Below, in pieces: positions 29,480 to 37,686 of a DNA stretch of 64,000 nucleotides (position 1 is the first letter of the stretch; every line of letters begins with the position of its first letter). The translations under genes and the position numbers were made by a program. The stretch is from Candidatus Jettenia caeni (GTDB lineage Bacteria > Planctomycetota > Brocadiia > Brocadiales > Brocadiaceae): the NCBI GenBank assembly GCA_000296795.1, contig BAFH01000002.1, positions 776,686-840,685 on the forward strand. The letters are read 5' to 3'. The notes beneath the pieces are model-generated. The model had not been told where the DNA came from. It was given only the letters and a program-made list of their open reading frames with translations, and did no database searches.

Positions 29480-30184
29480 TTGTCTATTGTGAGTGTTCAG
29501 GAATTGATTGATGCAGGATTTCATTTTGGTCATCGGACGAGCAGGTGGAATCCAAAAATGAAACCGTATATTTATGGCAAGCGAAATTTGATCCATATTA
29601 TTAATTTACGTGAAACAGTAAGAGGGCTTGTTATAGCACAGAAGTTTTTAACAAATCTTGCCCAGACAAACAAAGATATATTATTTGTAGGCACCAAATG
29701 GCAGGCACGTGACATCGTTATACGCGAAGCCCAACGCTCCGGAATGCACTATGTAAGCGAACGTTGGTTAGGTGGTACACTAACAAATTTCGATACCATT
29801 CGGAAACGGTTAGAACGGCTGGATGAATTAGAGAGTATGGAACAAACGGGAGCTATTAATCAATTTAGCAAAAAGGCAATTTCTTCTCTTAACAGAGAAC
29901 GTAAAAAAATACTATCGAACCTGGAAGGTATTCGCAAAATGACCTCGCTTCCCAGTGCTCTTATAATAGTTGATCCAAGACACGAGCATAATGCCGTGAG
30001 CGAAGCAAGAAAATTGGGAATTCCAACAGTATGCCTTGCTGATACAGATTGCGATCCTGATATGATAGATGTTTGTGTACCTGGGAACGATGATGCTATA
30101 CGATCTATTAATCTCTTTTTAACTAAGACAGCAGACGCTATCTTGGTTGGCAAAGAGATGGCGACCACGATAGCGAAAGTTTAA
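29480..30184 (+). CDS. rpsB: 30S ribosomal protein S2
   Basis: This 234-residue protein is S2, with the signatures LIDAGFHFGHRTSRWNPKM, FVGTKWQARDIV, SERWLGGTLTNFDTI and IVDPRHEHNAVSEARKLGIP. It starts with a TTG (29480) preceded by ggagaggag, which is a strong ribosome binding site. The order rpsB-tsf-pyrH-frr is the standard bacterial cluster. Confidence 0.97.
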   Translation: MSIVSVQELIDAGFHFGHRTSRWNPKMKPYIYGKRNLIHIINLRETVRGLVIAQKFLTNLAQTNKDILFVGTKWQARDIVIREAQRSGMHYVSERWLGGTLTNFDTIRKRLERLDELESMEQTGAINQFSKKAISSLNRERKKILSNLEGIRKMTSLPSALIIVDPRHEHNAVSEARKLGIPTVCLADTDCDPDMIDVCVPGNDDAIRSINLFLTKTADAILVGKEMATTIAKV

Positions 30185-30391
30185 TAAGGATATCGAATAT
30201 TCAGAATAAGACCCTGCCATTTTCTATAAAAGACAGAGTATATTTACCTATAATAAATAGTTAGCAAGTCTGACTACTGCCTTCAAAGAGCATTTCATAG
30301 GGATTTCCAATCTTGAATGTTTCTCTCCGGAGAATGGTATTTTGGTATAGGGAAACAATAGCAGTTTTTATTATATTAACGGAGGATGTTC

Positions 30392-30979
30392 ATGGCGGAT
30401 ATATCGAGTATTACAAAATTAAGGGAGCTGACTGGCGCCGGCATATTGGAATGTAAAGGCGCCCTGGATGAAGTAAAAGGAGATTTCGAAAAAGCTCTCG
30501 ATATTATCAAAAAGAAGGGGTTTGCTAAAGCTGCGAAAAAAGAGCAACGGGCAACTGCCGAAGGCAGAATTGGCTCATATATCCATACGAACGGGAAATT
30601 AGGTGTGCTTGTAGAATTGAATTGCGAAACGGATTTTGTGGCAAAGAATGATGTCTTCCAGCAATTCCTGAAAGATCTCTGCATGCAGGTGGCTGCAACC
30701 AAACCCATTGCCGTCAAAAGGGAAGATATTCCTGCCCATATTATAGAAGAACAAAAAAAGATATTTATGGAAGAGGCAAAGGAAAAACCCGCGAATATTG
30801 CTGAGAAGATTACCCTCGGAAAGATAGAAAATTTCTATAAAGAAAAATGTCTTTTGGAACAGACATTTATAAAAGACACTACGAAAACTATTAAGGATTT
30901 ATTGATTGCAAATATCGCAAAAATAGGTGAAAATATTAAAATAAATCGTTTTGCTCGGTTCGAAGTAGGTGAAGGTTAA
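30392..30979 (+). CDS. tsf: elongation factor Ts
   Basis: EF-Ts is the nucleotide exchange factor of EF-Tu. The N-terminal domain reads KLRELTGAGILECKGALDE, followed by GRIGSYIHTNGKLGVLVELN and CETDFVAKN. The ggagg at 30380-30384 favours the second ATG at 30392 (MADISSITK) over the one at 30386. At 195 residues it is of the short type with one core subdomain, as in Thermus. Confidence 0.95.
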   Translation: MADISSITKLRELTGAGILECKGALDEVKGDFEKALDIIKKKGFAKAAKKEQRATAEGRIGSYIHTNGKLGVLVELNCETDFVAKNDVFQQFLKDLCMQVAATKPIAVKREDIPAHIIEEQKKIFMEEAKEKPANIAEKITLGKIENFYKEKCLLEQTFIKDTTKTIKDLLIANIAKIGENIKINRFARFEVGEG

Positions 30980-31012
30980 CTTACGAAAAGACGTTCTTAT
31001 ACATCCATTTCA

Positions 31013-31732
31013 ATGCAAAGCAATATTAAATATAAACGGGCATTATTAAAGGTAAGCGGCGAAGGTTTTGGTAATGAAAATGGGAGAGGTATTGAGACAG
31101 GGCGGTTTATCACTTTAGCGAAAGAAATACAAAAGGTCTCTGAGATAGGAGCAGAACTAGCAGTTGTTGTTGGCGGTGGTAATATACTTCGCGGTGCAAG
31201 GTTGGGAAGTGTAGGAAAATCGAGAGTACAGGCGGATCAAGTAGGAATGATTGCTACCGTAGTTAATGCGCTATTTTTGCAGGATATTCTGGAGGGTTTT
31301 AATGTAAAGGTTCATGTCGTAAGCGCTGTTGAGATTAAAGATATTACAGAACCTTTTAAGATCCGAGCTTGTTTACAGTATTTAAAAGAAAAAGATATCA
31401 TTATCTTTGCGGGTGGGACAGGAAACCCTTATTTTACAACAGATACTGCAGCAGCTTTGCGTGCAATTGAAATCAGCGCAGATGTGATGTTAAAGGCAAC
31501 ACAGGTTGATGGGGTATATACCGATGATCCCATAAAGAATGCATCTGCAAAACGATACGAGAAGTTAACGTATATGGATGTTTTAAGTAATCGGCTGGGC
31601 GTAATGGATTTGACAGCAATTTCCTTAAGTATGGAAAATAAATTGCCAATTATCGTTTTTAACATGAATGAGCGGGAAAATATCAAAAAGGCAATTATAG
31701 GCGAATCGGTTGGCACATATATTGGGGAATAA
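31013..31732 (+). CDS. pyrH: uridylate kinase
   Basis: This 239-residue UMP kinase phosphorylates UMP to UDP. It shows KRALLKVSGEGFG, VVGGGNILRGA, the FAGGTGNPYFTTDTAAALRA signature and KATQVDGVYTDDP. It sits between tsf (33 bp) and frr (5 bp) as usual. Confidence 0.97.
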   Translation: MQSNIKYKRALLKVSGEGFGNENGRGIETGRFITLAKEIQKVSEIGAELAVVVGGGNILRGARLGSVGKSRVQADQVGMIATVVNALFLQDILEGFNVKVHVVSAVEIKDITEPFKIRACLQYLKEKDIIIFAGGTGNPYFTTDTAAALRAIEISADVMLKATQVDGVYTDDPIKNASAKRYEKLTYMDVLSNRLGVMDLTAISLSMENKLPIIVFNMNERENIKKAIIGESVGTYIGE

Positions 31733-31737
31733 AAAAT

Positions 31738-32298
31738 ATGGGTAAAGAATCGATATGTAAAGATGCAAGGGTTAAAATGGAAAAAGCCATTACACACCTG
31801 CAAGAGGAATTAAGGGGTTTAAGGACAGGCAGAGCCAATACAGGACTGGTAGAAAATATAAAAATAGAATGTTATGGAGATATATCGCCATTAAAACAAT
31901 TAGCGGCTATCTCAACACCCGACGCCCAATCGATTGTGATTAAACCTTACGACCCTTCTGTTATTTCAAACATCGAAAAGGGTATATTAAAATCGGATCT
32001 CGGTCTAACTCCTGCAGTTGAGGGAAAGATGTTACGTATCGTCATTCCACCGCTTAACGAGGAACGACGAAAGAAACTCTCTGTGCACGCAAAGGATTTC
32101 GGTGAGACTGCGAAGGTAGTCTTGCGGAATATAAGACATGAGGCTATTAAGCATGCCGAGAAAGAAGAAAAAGAGGGAATTCTGACCGAGGATGATGCCA
32201 AACGTACTAAGGATGATATACAAAAGATCATCCATGAGTTCGAGGGAAAAGCGAACGATTTCGTTAAGAAAAAAACAGAAGAGATACTTAAAGTATAG
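31738..32298 (+). CDS. frr: ribosome recycling factor
   Basis: This 186-residue protein splits post-termination ribosomes together with EF-G. LRTGRANTGLVENI, IKPYDPSVISNIEKGI and VVLRNIRHEAIKHAEK are family strings. It starts 5 bp after pyrH and ends the translation cluster. Confidence 0.96.
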   Translation: MGKESICKDARVKMEKAITHLQEELRGLRTGRANTGLVENIKIECYGDISPLKQLAAISTPDAQSIVIKPYDPSVISNIEKGILKSDLGLTPAVEGKMLRIVIPPLNEERRKKLSVHAKDFGETAKVVLRNIRHEAIKHAEKEEKEGILTEDDAKRTKDDIQKIIHEFEGKANDFVKKKTEEILKV

Positions 32299-32371
32299 AA
32301 CTGCAGAGCAGCACTATTCATTAAGTAAAGATATTTTTTATATGTACAAATAAAAATAAAGGATGTATAAT

Positions 32372-32444
32372 GGGGGCATAGCTCAGTTGGTAGAGCACCG
32401 CCCTTTTAAGGCGGGCGTCGATGGTTCGAGTCCATCTGCCCTCA
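32372..32444 (+). tRNA. tRNA-Lys (anticodon TTT)
   Basis: The acceptor arms GGGGGCA and TGCCCTC pair with one G-U. The D arm is GCTC-AGTTGGTA-GAGC, the anticodon stem CCGCC/GGCGG with loop CTTTTAA (anticodon TTT), and the T arm GATGG-TTCGAGT-CCATC. The discriminator is A and no CCA is encoded. It lies 73 bp after frr. Confidence 0.95.
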
Positions 32445-32460
32445 TAATTAGCCAATGTAT

Positions 32461-32535
32461 GGCCCCATCGTCTAGCCTGGTCTAGGACAACAGATTTTCG
32501 ATCTGTGAACTGGGGTTCAAATCCCCATGGGGTCA
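32461..32535 (+). tRNA. tRNA-Glu (anticodon TTC)
   Basis: The acceptor arms GGCCCCA and TGGGGTC pair with one G-U. The anticodon stem is ACAGA/TCTGT with loop TTTTCGA (anticodon TTC), and the T arm is TGGGG-TTCAAAT-CCCCA. The discriminator is A and CCA is not encoded. It follows tRNA-Lys by 16 bp, so both are likely one transcript. Confidence 0.95.
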
Positions 32536-32547
32536 TTTCTCTAAAAA

Positions 32548-32588
32548 CAAAAAAGCCGTGAAAAATTGAGTCTCACGGCTTTTTTGTT
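32548..32588. terminator. bidirectional intrinsic terminator
   Basis: AAGCCGTGA and TCACGGCTT form a perfect 9-bp stem around aaaattgagtc, with an A run on the left and a T run on the right. It can end the tRNA transcript on + and the htpG transcript on -. Confidence 0.88.
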
Positions 32589-32616
32589 TTCATTGGTTTC
32601 CAAAATGCACAATGTG

Positions 32617-34527
32617 CTAGATAATAATCCTTTTTCCTTCTCCAAGCGTTGCTTTTGTTAGTTCTTCCATAAGCTCATTCAATCGAGGAACCATAGAAAG
32701 AGGATCAAAGATAACCCCGTCCTGCATTAATGCGTTTTCAAATAACTGTTGGACTATTTTTTCAACTAACGGCTGATAACCAGGATTCTCATTCATCCTG
32801 GCAAGATTCTGGATCATCTGATTTTTCCTGTTGATCTCCATAATCTTCTTGGATGCTTTATACTTGTTATCTACCATTTGTATAAGTTTTTGGACATGTA
32901 CGCTTGGTCCTCCCTCTGGGTTTACCAGGCAACACGGACTATCACTCAATCTGTGTGATTCCTTTACGTCAATTACCTTATCTGCCAAAACTACCCTCAT
33001 TGTTTTCAAAAGATGCTTAAATGTCTCTTCATAATTTTGAGGCTCTTTCGAGATGTCTATAATCTTGCTATCAGTATCCTTGAGTAAATCAAGATCAGCC
33101 TGGTCTACCGAACGAATGGATTTCTTCTCAAATTCCATAAGGCCGGAAAGGAGAAATTCATCATGAGGATCCACTAAATACAACACCTCTACACCTTTTT
33201 TACGGAATATCTCAAGGTAAGGACTTTTTTCTATCGTTTCCCGGTTTACCGCCGTTATATAGTAAATCTCTTTTTGGTCAGGCTTCATTCTGTCCACATA
33301 TTCTTTCAGAGAAATCAGGCCGTCTGAATCTGTACATACCGAAGAATTAAATCTTAACAGGTTTGCTAAAAGATCCCGATTATCAAAATCGAGATGCACT
33401 CCCTCTTTTAAAATTTTTCCGAATTGCCTCCAGAAGGCTTCGTATTTCTCCTTCTCATTTTTCGCCATGTCTTGTAAAAGCAATAGTATTTGTTTACTAA
33501 GAATACCCTTAATTTTATGGATGATCCTATTATCCTGAAACGTTTCCCTTGAGATATTCAGAGGGATGTCTGCGGAGTCTACTACCCCCCGAATAAACCT
33601 CAAATATTCAGGCAAAAGCATTTTGCAATCAGATTGAATCAGGACCTTATTTGAGTAAAGTTGAACCCCATGTTCTAGTTTTTTAAATCCGTAGACTTCG
33701 TAATTAGTAGCAGGGCAATATAATATACTGTAAAACTGAATAGGTGCTTCGGCAGAGGTATGAAGCCGGAACAGAGGCGTCTCTTCAGTGTTTGAAATAA
33801 ACTTGTAGAATTCATTGTACTGTTCGTCTTTAATATCTTTCTTAGGTTCTTTCCAGATAGCCGTAATTTGGTTGGCCTTTTCACCACAAACTATGATAGG
33901 AAAGCTTACAAAATTGGAATATTTTTTAATAATGGATTCTATTCTGGATTTTTCCGTATATTCTTTTTCATCCTCTTTAAGATGAACGATAATATCGGTA
34001 CCCCGATTTTCCTTTTCAATAGAATGTAAGAAATATTTCCCAGTGCCATCTGAATGCCATTCAAATGCGGATTCGTTCTTCTTACAGGATTTTGTCCTAA
34101 CCCTGACTTCATCTGCCACCATAAATACGGAATAGAATCCTACCCCAAATTGACCTATGATATTTGAATCCTTCTTCGCCTGCTCGGATAAATTTGCTAT
34201 AAACTCCAATGAACCTGATTTTGCAATGGTACCGATGTTTTGAATAATCTCATCCCTGGTCATTCCAACGCCGGTATCGCTAATTGTTACGGTTCTTTTT
34301 TTTTCATCGGTACTTATAGTAATCTCAAGAGGTAGGTCTTTCCCTTCATGTTCCTGATTCGTGAGAGAAATAAACCGCATCTTGGTTAATGCATCTGATG
34401 CGTTTGAGATAAGCTCTCTGAGAAATACCTCTTTATGGGTATACAAGGAGTGGGAAAGGATGTTCAATAGCTTCTTGATTTCCGCTTGAAACTCAAAACT
34501 CTCTTCACGTTTAATTTCTTCGCTCAT
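32617..34527 (-). CDS. htpG: Hsp90-family chaperone HtpG
   Basis: This protein of 636 residues (from the ATG at 34527, which is spaced properly from aggag; the ATG at 34533 abuts it) has the N-terminal GHKL ATPase motifs ELISNASDALTKMRF, ISDTGVGMTRDEI and GQFGVGFYSVFMVAD, then the middle and dimerisation domains. HtpG is a cytoplasmic ATP-dependent chaperone. It is convergent with the tRNA genes and has no partner genes. Confidence 0.96.
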   Translation of the reverse strand: MSEEIKREESFEFQAEIKKLLNILSHSLYTHKEVFLRELISNASDALTKMRFISLTNQEHEGKDLPLEITISTDEKKRTVTISDTGVGMTRDEIIQNIGTIAKSGSLEFIANLSEQAKKDSNIIGQFGVGFYSVFMVADEVRVRTKSCKKNESAFEWHSDGTGKYFLHSIEKENRGTDIIVHLKEDEKEYTEKSRIESIIKKYSNFVSFPIIVCGEKANQITAIWKEPKKDIKDEQYNEFYKFISNTEETPLFRLHTSAEAPIQFYSILYCPATNYEVYGFKKLEHGVQLYSNKVLIQSDCKMLLPEYLRFIRGVVDSADIPLNISRETFQDNRIIHKIKGILSKQILLLLQDMAKNEKEKYEAFWRQFGKILKEGVHLDFDNRDLLANLLRFNSSVCTDSDGLISLKEYVDRMKPDQKEIYYITAVNRETIEKSPYLEIFRKKGVEVLYLVDPHDEFLLSGLMEFEKKSIRSVDQADLDLLKDTDSKIIDISKEPQNYEETFKHLLKTMRVVLADKVIDVKESHRLSDSPCCLVNPEGGPSVHVQKLIQMVDNKYKASKKIMEINRKNQMIQNLARMNENPGYQPLVEKIVQQLFENALMQDGVIFDPLSMVPRLNELMEELTKATLGEGKRIII

Positions 34528-34899
34528 GCACATCTCCTAAATAAATCTTTTATTACAATAGTAGTAATCTGAAACATCTGTGGTAAGTTTTTAAAGTAAC
34601 AAATCTAAAGGGAATTGTCAATACAATCGAAATTCCAGCTCTCCTCAGTTGAGACCTCATGAATTCCTCTCTGATTCATGCTTGACACAAGAAACGTATC
34701 TTGATAAACTCCAGCACATTTCCCCCTTTTCTAAAGGGGGATCAAGGGGTATTACTTCTCCTTTGTTTTACTCTGATATTCAACTTGCTTGCAATGAGGC
34801 TATTAAAAAATAACCTTTTTTCGGCAGCTTCCAGATTAGGGTTGCACCTTATTGTGAGTAATTACGAAACTCCTGTACATTAAATTGGGACAAATTATT
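34528..34899. other. htpG-glyQ divergent intergenic region
   Basis: This gap of about 370 bp should hold both promoters. The hairpin CCCCC-TTTTCTAAA-GGGGG (34719-34737) belongs to a G/C-run repeat type also seen near 10375 and 42965. No gene is supported. Confidence 0.45.
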
Positions 34900-35814
34900 A
34901 TGACATTTCAAGAAATTATACTGAAACTACAGAACTATTGGGCAGATTACGGTTGTGTGATATGGCAACCTTATGATATCGAAAAAGGAGCCGGCACCTT
35001 TAATCCTGCGACGTTTCTTAAAGCATTAGGCCCGGAGCCATGGAAATGTGCTTATGTTGAACCCTCGCGACGGCCAACTGATGGCAGATATGGTGAAAAC
35101 CCAAACAGACTGCAACACTATTATCAATTTCAGGTGGTAGTTAAACCTGCGCCTGATGACTCGCAGAATATCTACCTGAACAGTTTAAGATCTTTAGGTA
35201 TCGATCTTATCAAACACGATGTACGGTTTGTTGAAGATGACTGGGAATCGCCAACTCTTGGGGCTACCGGTCTTGGTTGGGAAGTATGGCTGGATGGAAT
35301 GGAAGTTACGCAGTTTACGTATTTTCAACAGGTAGGCGGGATCGAACTTGAGCCTATCACGCTTGAACTTACATACGGGCTTGAGCGCATTGCCATGTTC
35401 ATTCAGGAAAAAGAATCTGTTTTTGATCTCGAATGGGTCAAGGGTTACACATACGGAGACATTCACAAACAGGATGAGATTCAGTTCTCCACATATAATT
35501 TCAAGGTAGCAGATACAGCGATGCTCTTCCAGCTTTTTGATATGTATGAAAAAGAGTGTCAGAAGCTCTTAAAAGAAGATTTGGTACTGCCGGCGTATGA
35601 TTACGTTCTCAAATGCTCACATGCCTTTAACATGCTGGATGCACGGGGGGTTATCGGAGTAACACAACGCACTGGCTATATCGGAAGGGTGCGAAACCTT
35701 GCCAGGCGCTGTGCAGAGAGCTATGTTCGGCTACGTGAGACACTGCATTGGCCACTCCTGAAAGATAGCCCCGTGGCAACAACTCACCATGGAAAAACAC
35801 AGATAGAGTATTGA
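34900..35814 (+). CDS. glyQ: glycyl-tRNA synthetase alpha subunit
   Basis: This 304-residue class II synthetase subunit begins [19 protein letters not shown] (ATG at 34900; an upstream TTG at 34885 is less likely). The family strings [40 protein letters not shown] and [11 protein letters not shown] are present. GlyQ works as an alpha2beta2 complex with GlyS. glyS is usually directly downstream, but here a convergent regulator gene follows, so the beta subunit must be encoded elsewhere. Confidence 0.95.
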   Translation: MTFQEIILKLQNYWADYGCVIWQPYDIEKGAGTFNPATFLKALGPEPWKCAYVEPSRRPTDGRYGENPNRLQHYYQFQVVVKPAPDDSQNIYLNSLRSLGIDLIKHDVRFVEDDWESPTLGATGLGWEVWLDGMEVTQFTYFQQVGGIELEPITLELTYGLERIAMFIQEKESVFDLEWVKGYTYGDIHKQDEIQFSTYNFKVADTAMLFQLFDMYEKECQKLLKEDLVLPAYDYVLKCSHAFNMLDARGVIGVTQRTGYIGRVRNLARRCAESYVRLRETLHWPLLKDSPVATTHHGKTQIEY

Positions 35815-35850
35815 TAGTACAGAACAAAGGAGGATAATCAATTACCTCGC

Positions 35851-37110
35851 TTATAAACCCTGAGCTATGTTCTCGCCGGTAATAAGCCCATCTACGATAT
35901 TAAGATATTTCCACTTCTCTAATATCATCTTAAGAGGTACTGCCTTTTGACTCTCACCTCCTACCACAAGGAGGATATAAGGTTTTTTACTTTGTTTTTG
36001 CATACTGTTTTCAATCTCGCAAAAATTTATCGTAAATATAGAACTAAAGAAGTTTGCTGCATCAATAAGATCTTGTCTGGATACTGCTATGCTGTTAGGA
36101 GCAAATTTTTTTAGCCTCTCTATTTGCTCATATTCGTTATAGAGAAATTTTCCATTCTCTTGCTCAAAAACCTGTGTTACTAAATGATGAAACAAGAATC
36201 CGTTTTTATTAAATGGAGCGAATGCTATCTCGCCCATAATATCAAAATTTTTTATGAATGATTGTAAACGCAGATTATAGACATGATGCATAAATCCTGT
36301 TACAGGGAAATTCCATTTTATACTACCTAAGCCAAAAATAACTATATCGCTTTGAAGTATCCGATCGCTAAATCCAAGCATTTTTTGAGTCCTGATACGT
36401 TGATTGACAATTTCGTACAGTGATTCCCTGCTATATAGATTAGATGTTTCTGGAAGTTGATATGCGTGGGCAATATCAATGTTTAATTTTCTGTTTAATA
36501 ATTGAGATACAATATGAAGTGGAGTCAATTCTATTAAACTGCTTGATCTTAAAGCTACACAACCTGAGAAAAGCACCTTTATATCCGTGTTCTCTAGTTC
36601 ATCCGCTAAACTCATTACGGTAGCAAAAACACTGTTTCCACCTGATGCGGATATCTTAACTTCTATCTTATTAATCTCCTCTGTTCCTTTAGTTCTGCTA
36701 TTTACCATTTCAGTTTTTTTCTCAAGTATATCGTTTATCTTTCTTACTAAAACGTCAGAAGCATACTTGCCTATTTGATCGAAATAGTTCCTGGTGGAAA
36801 CAAAATAATCAGGATTTTTAAAGATTACTATATCATCGAGATTGTAAGTGCTCTTCAGCTTCTCTTCCAGTACTGCGCTTCTCTCATCATAGAACATCTT
36901 TAACGGGGCAGTTTTCTTTTTTTCCCAACGCGATAACCGTTTAGAAACTAATGATTGCGAAATATCTAATTCGTTGGCAATTTCCTTTTGTGTTACAAAC
37001 CGGGGCCATTTATTATAAATGACTTTTGCAATTTTATTGTCCAGCTCAAGCTGACTAGAGATCGTCCTGGGCCTGGAGTTTTTACGTTTCATATTTTTTT
37101 TTATTGCCAT
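35851..37110 (-). CDS. SorC-family transcriptional regulator divergent from hdh
   Basis: This 419-residue protein has an N-terminal helix-turn-helix (about 38-62, VTQKEIANELDISQSLVSKRL) and a long C-terminal domain of the SorC sugar-binding type: ISASGGNSVFATVMSLADEL, SDIVIFGLGSIKWNF and the end VVGGESQKAVPLKMIL to LITGENIAQGL. SorC proteins respond to phosphorylated sugars or other metabolites and usually control a divergent or neighbouring operon. The start ATG (37110) has aagga at good spacing. The gene opposite is hydrazine dehydrogenase, which makes this its candidate regulator. The effector is unknown. Confidence 0.75.
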   Translation of the reverse strand: MAIKKNMKRKNSRPRTISSQLELDNKIAKVIYNKWPRFVTQKEIANELDISQSLVSKRLSRWEKKKTAPLKMFYDERSAVLEEKLKSTYNLDDIVIFKNPDYFVSTRNYFDQIGKYASDVLVRKINDILEKKTEMVNSRTKGTEEINKIEVKISASGGNSVFATVMSLADELENTDIKVLFSGCVALRSSSLIELTPLHIVSQLLNRKLNIDIAHAYQLPETSNLYSRESLYEIVNQRIRTQKMLGFSDRILQSDIVIFGLGSIKWNFPVTGFMHHVYNLRLQSFIKNFDIMGEIAFAPFNKNGFLFHHLVTQVFEQENGKFLYNEYEQIERLKKFAPNSIAVSRQDLIDAANFFSSIFTINFCEIENSMQKQSKKPYILLVVGGESQKAVPLKMILEKWKYLNIVDGLITGENIAQGL

Positions 37111-37221
37111 AATAATTCCTTAAGAAACGACCGGCAGGCATTAATTCCTATAAGCAGAAGTATAGTACCAAACGAGATCAAATGAAGTCTGGAATATTAA
37201 TAATACCAATAGTATAGATGG

Positions 37222-37299
37222 TAAGTATTTACATAAGTAATTATCACAAATATTATTTAATAATAATTTATCATAAAATATTATGTATGTAAATACTTA
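37222..37299. promoter_or_regulatory. inverted repeat pair 1, candidate operator
   Basis: TAAGTATTTACA (37222-37233) and TGTAAATACTTA (37288-37299) are exact 12-bp inverted repeats 54 bp apart. They lie 112-189 bp upstream of the SorC gene. The core AAGTATTT recurs in pair 2 near hdh. Confidence 0.5.
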
Positions 37300-37505
37300 T
37301 TATTTAAATTGTTATAATTATTAGTAATATTTATGTCTATATAATAGCGTATTTTAACATATATATTATCGTAGTAATAACCTGCCGATATAGTATAATA
37401 TTGTGCAATTTTAGTGTAACCTTAAAGCCTTTCTTAATTATAGCTGGAGAGCAATTAGTACCTTACATATTAAACGAGAAAGGTTTATTTCTTCAACCCT
37501 GACAA

Positions 37506-37518
37506 TAGAAAGGAGGTG
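37506..37518 (+). promoter_or_regulatory. orphan extended Shine-Dalgarno sequence
   Basis: TAGAAAGGAGGTG is fully complementary to the extended 16S rRNA tail CACCTCCTTTCTA (recalled from other bacteria). No start codon with an ORF follows at normal spacing. It lies 168 bp before the hdh start codon and may sit in its leader, where ribosome binding without translation can stabilise mRNA. Confidence 0.5.
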
Positions 37519-37544
37519 TAAATCAGATCTTTGTATAAGGCCTG

Positions 37545-37589
37545 AAATACTTTTTTGTTATTTTTGAAGATGTTTATAAAAAAGTATTT
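37545..37589. promoter_or_regulatory. inverted repeat pair 2, candidate operator
   Basis: AAATACTTTTTT (37545-37556) and AAAAAAGTATTT (37578-37589) are exact 12-bp inverted repeats with a 21-base spacer, 97-142 bp upstream of the hdh start. They share the AAGTATTT core with pair 1. In RNA they could form a hairpin instead. Confidence 0.5.
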
Positions 37590-37686
37590 ATGCTGAAAAA
37601 GGAGTGTTTGTTATATCTATAGAAAACTTTGTTTTATTGTTGCGTAATGTTAATCACGGTATAAAAAGGTAAAAAAGGAGAGCATT

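Larger units (their letters stand above)
37111..37686. other. sorC-hdh divergent control region
   Basis: This 576-bp spacer is very AT-rich in its left half, with nested palindromes between 37220 and 37300. It carries two inverted-repeat pairs (separate entries), an orphan anti-Shine-Dalgarno match and a TATAAT at 37394-37399 without a good -35. The hdh ribosome binding site is aaaaaaggag at 37671-37680. No ORF longer than about ten codons is supported. Confidence 0.6.

Noticed and set aside
32372-32535. A small protein-coding frame across the tRNA genes on the minus strand
   Set aside because: Both tRNA cloverleafs are complete and the frame has no start signal.
37591-37623. A ten-codon reading frame (MLKKECLLYL) upstream of hdh as a leader peptide
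   Set aside because: It has no ribosome binding site at good spacing and no regulatory codon run; chance is enough to explain it.
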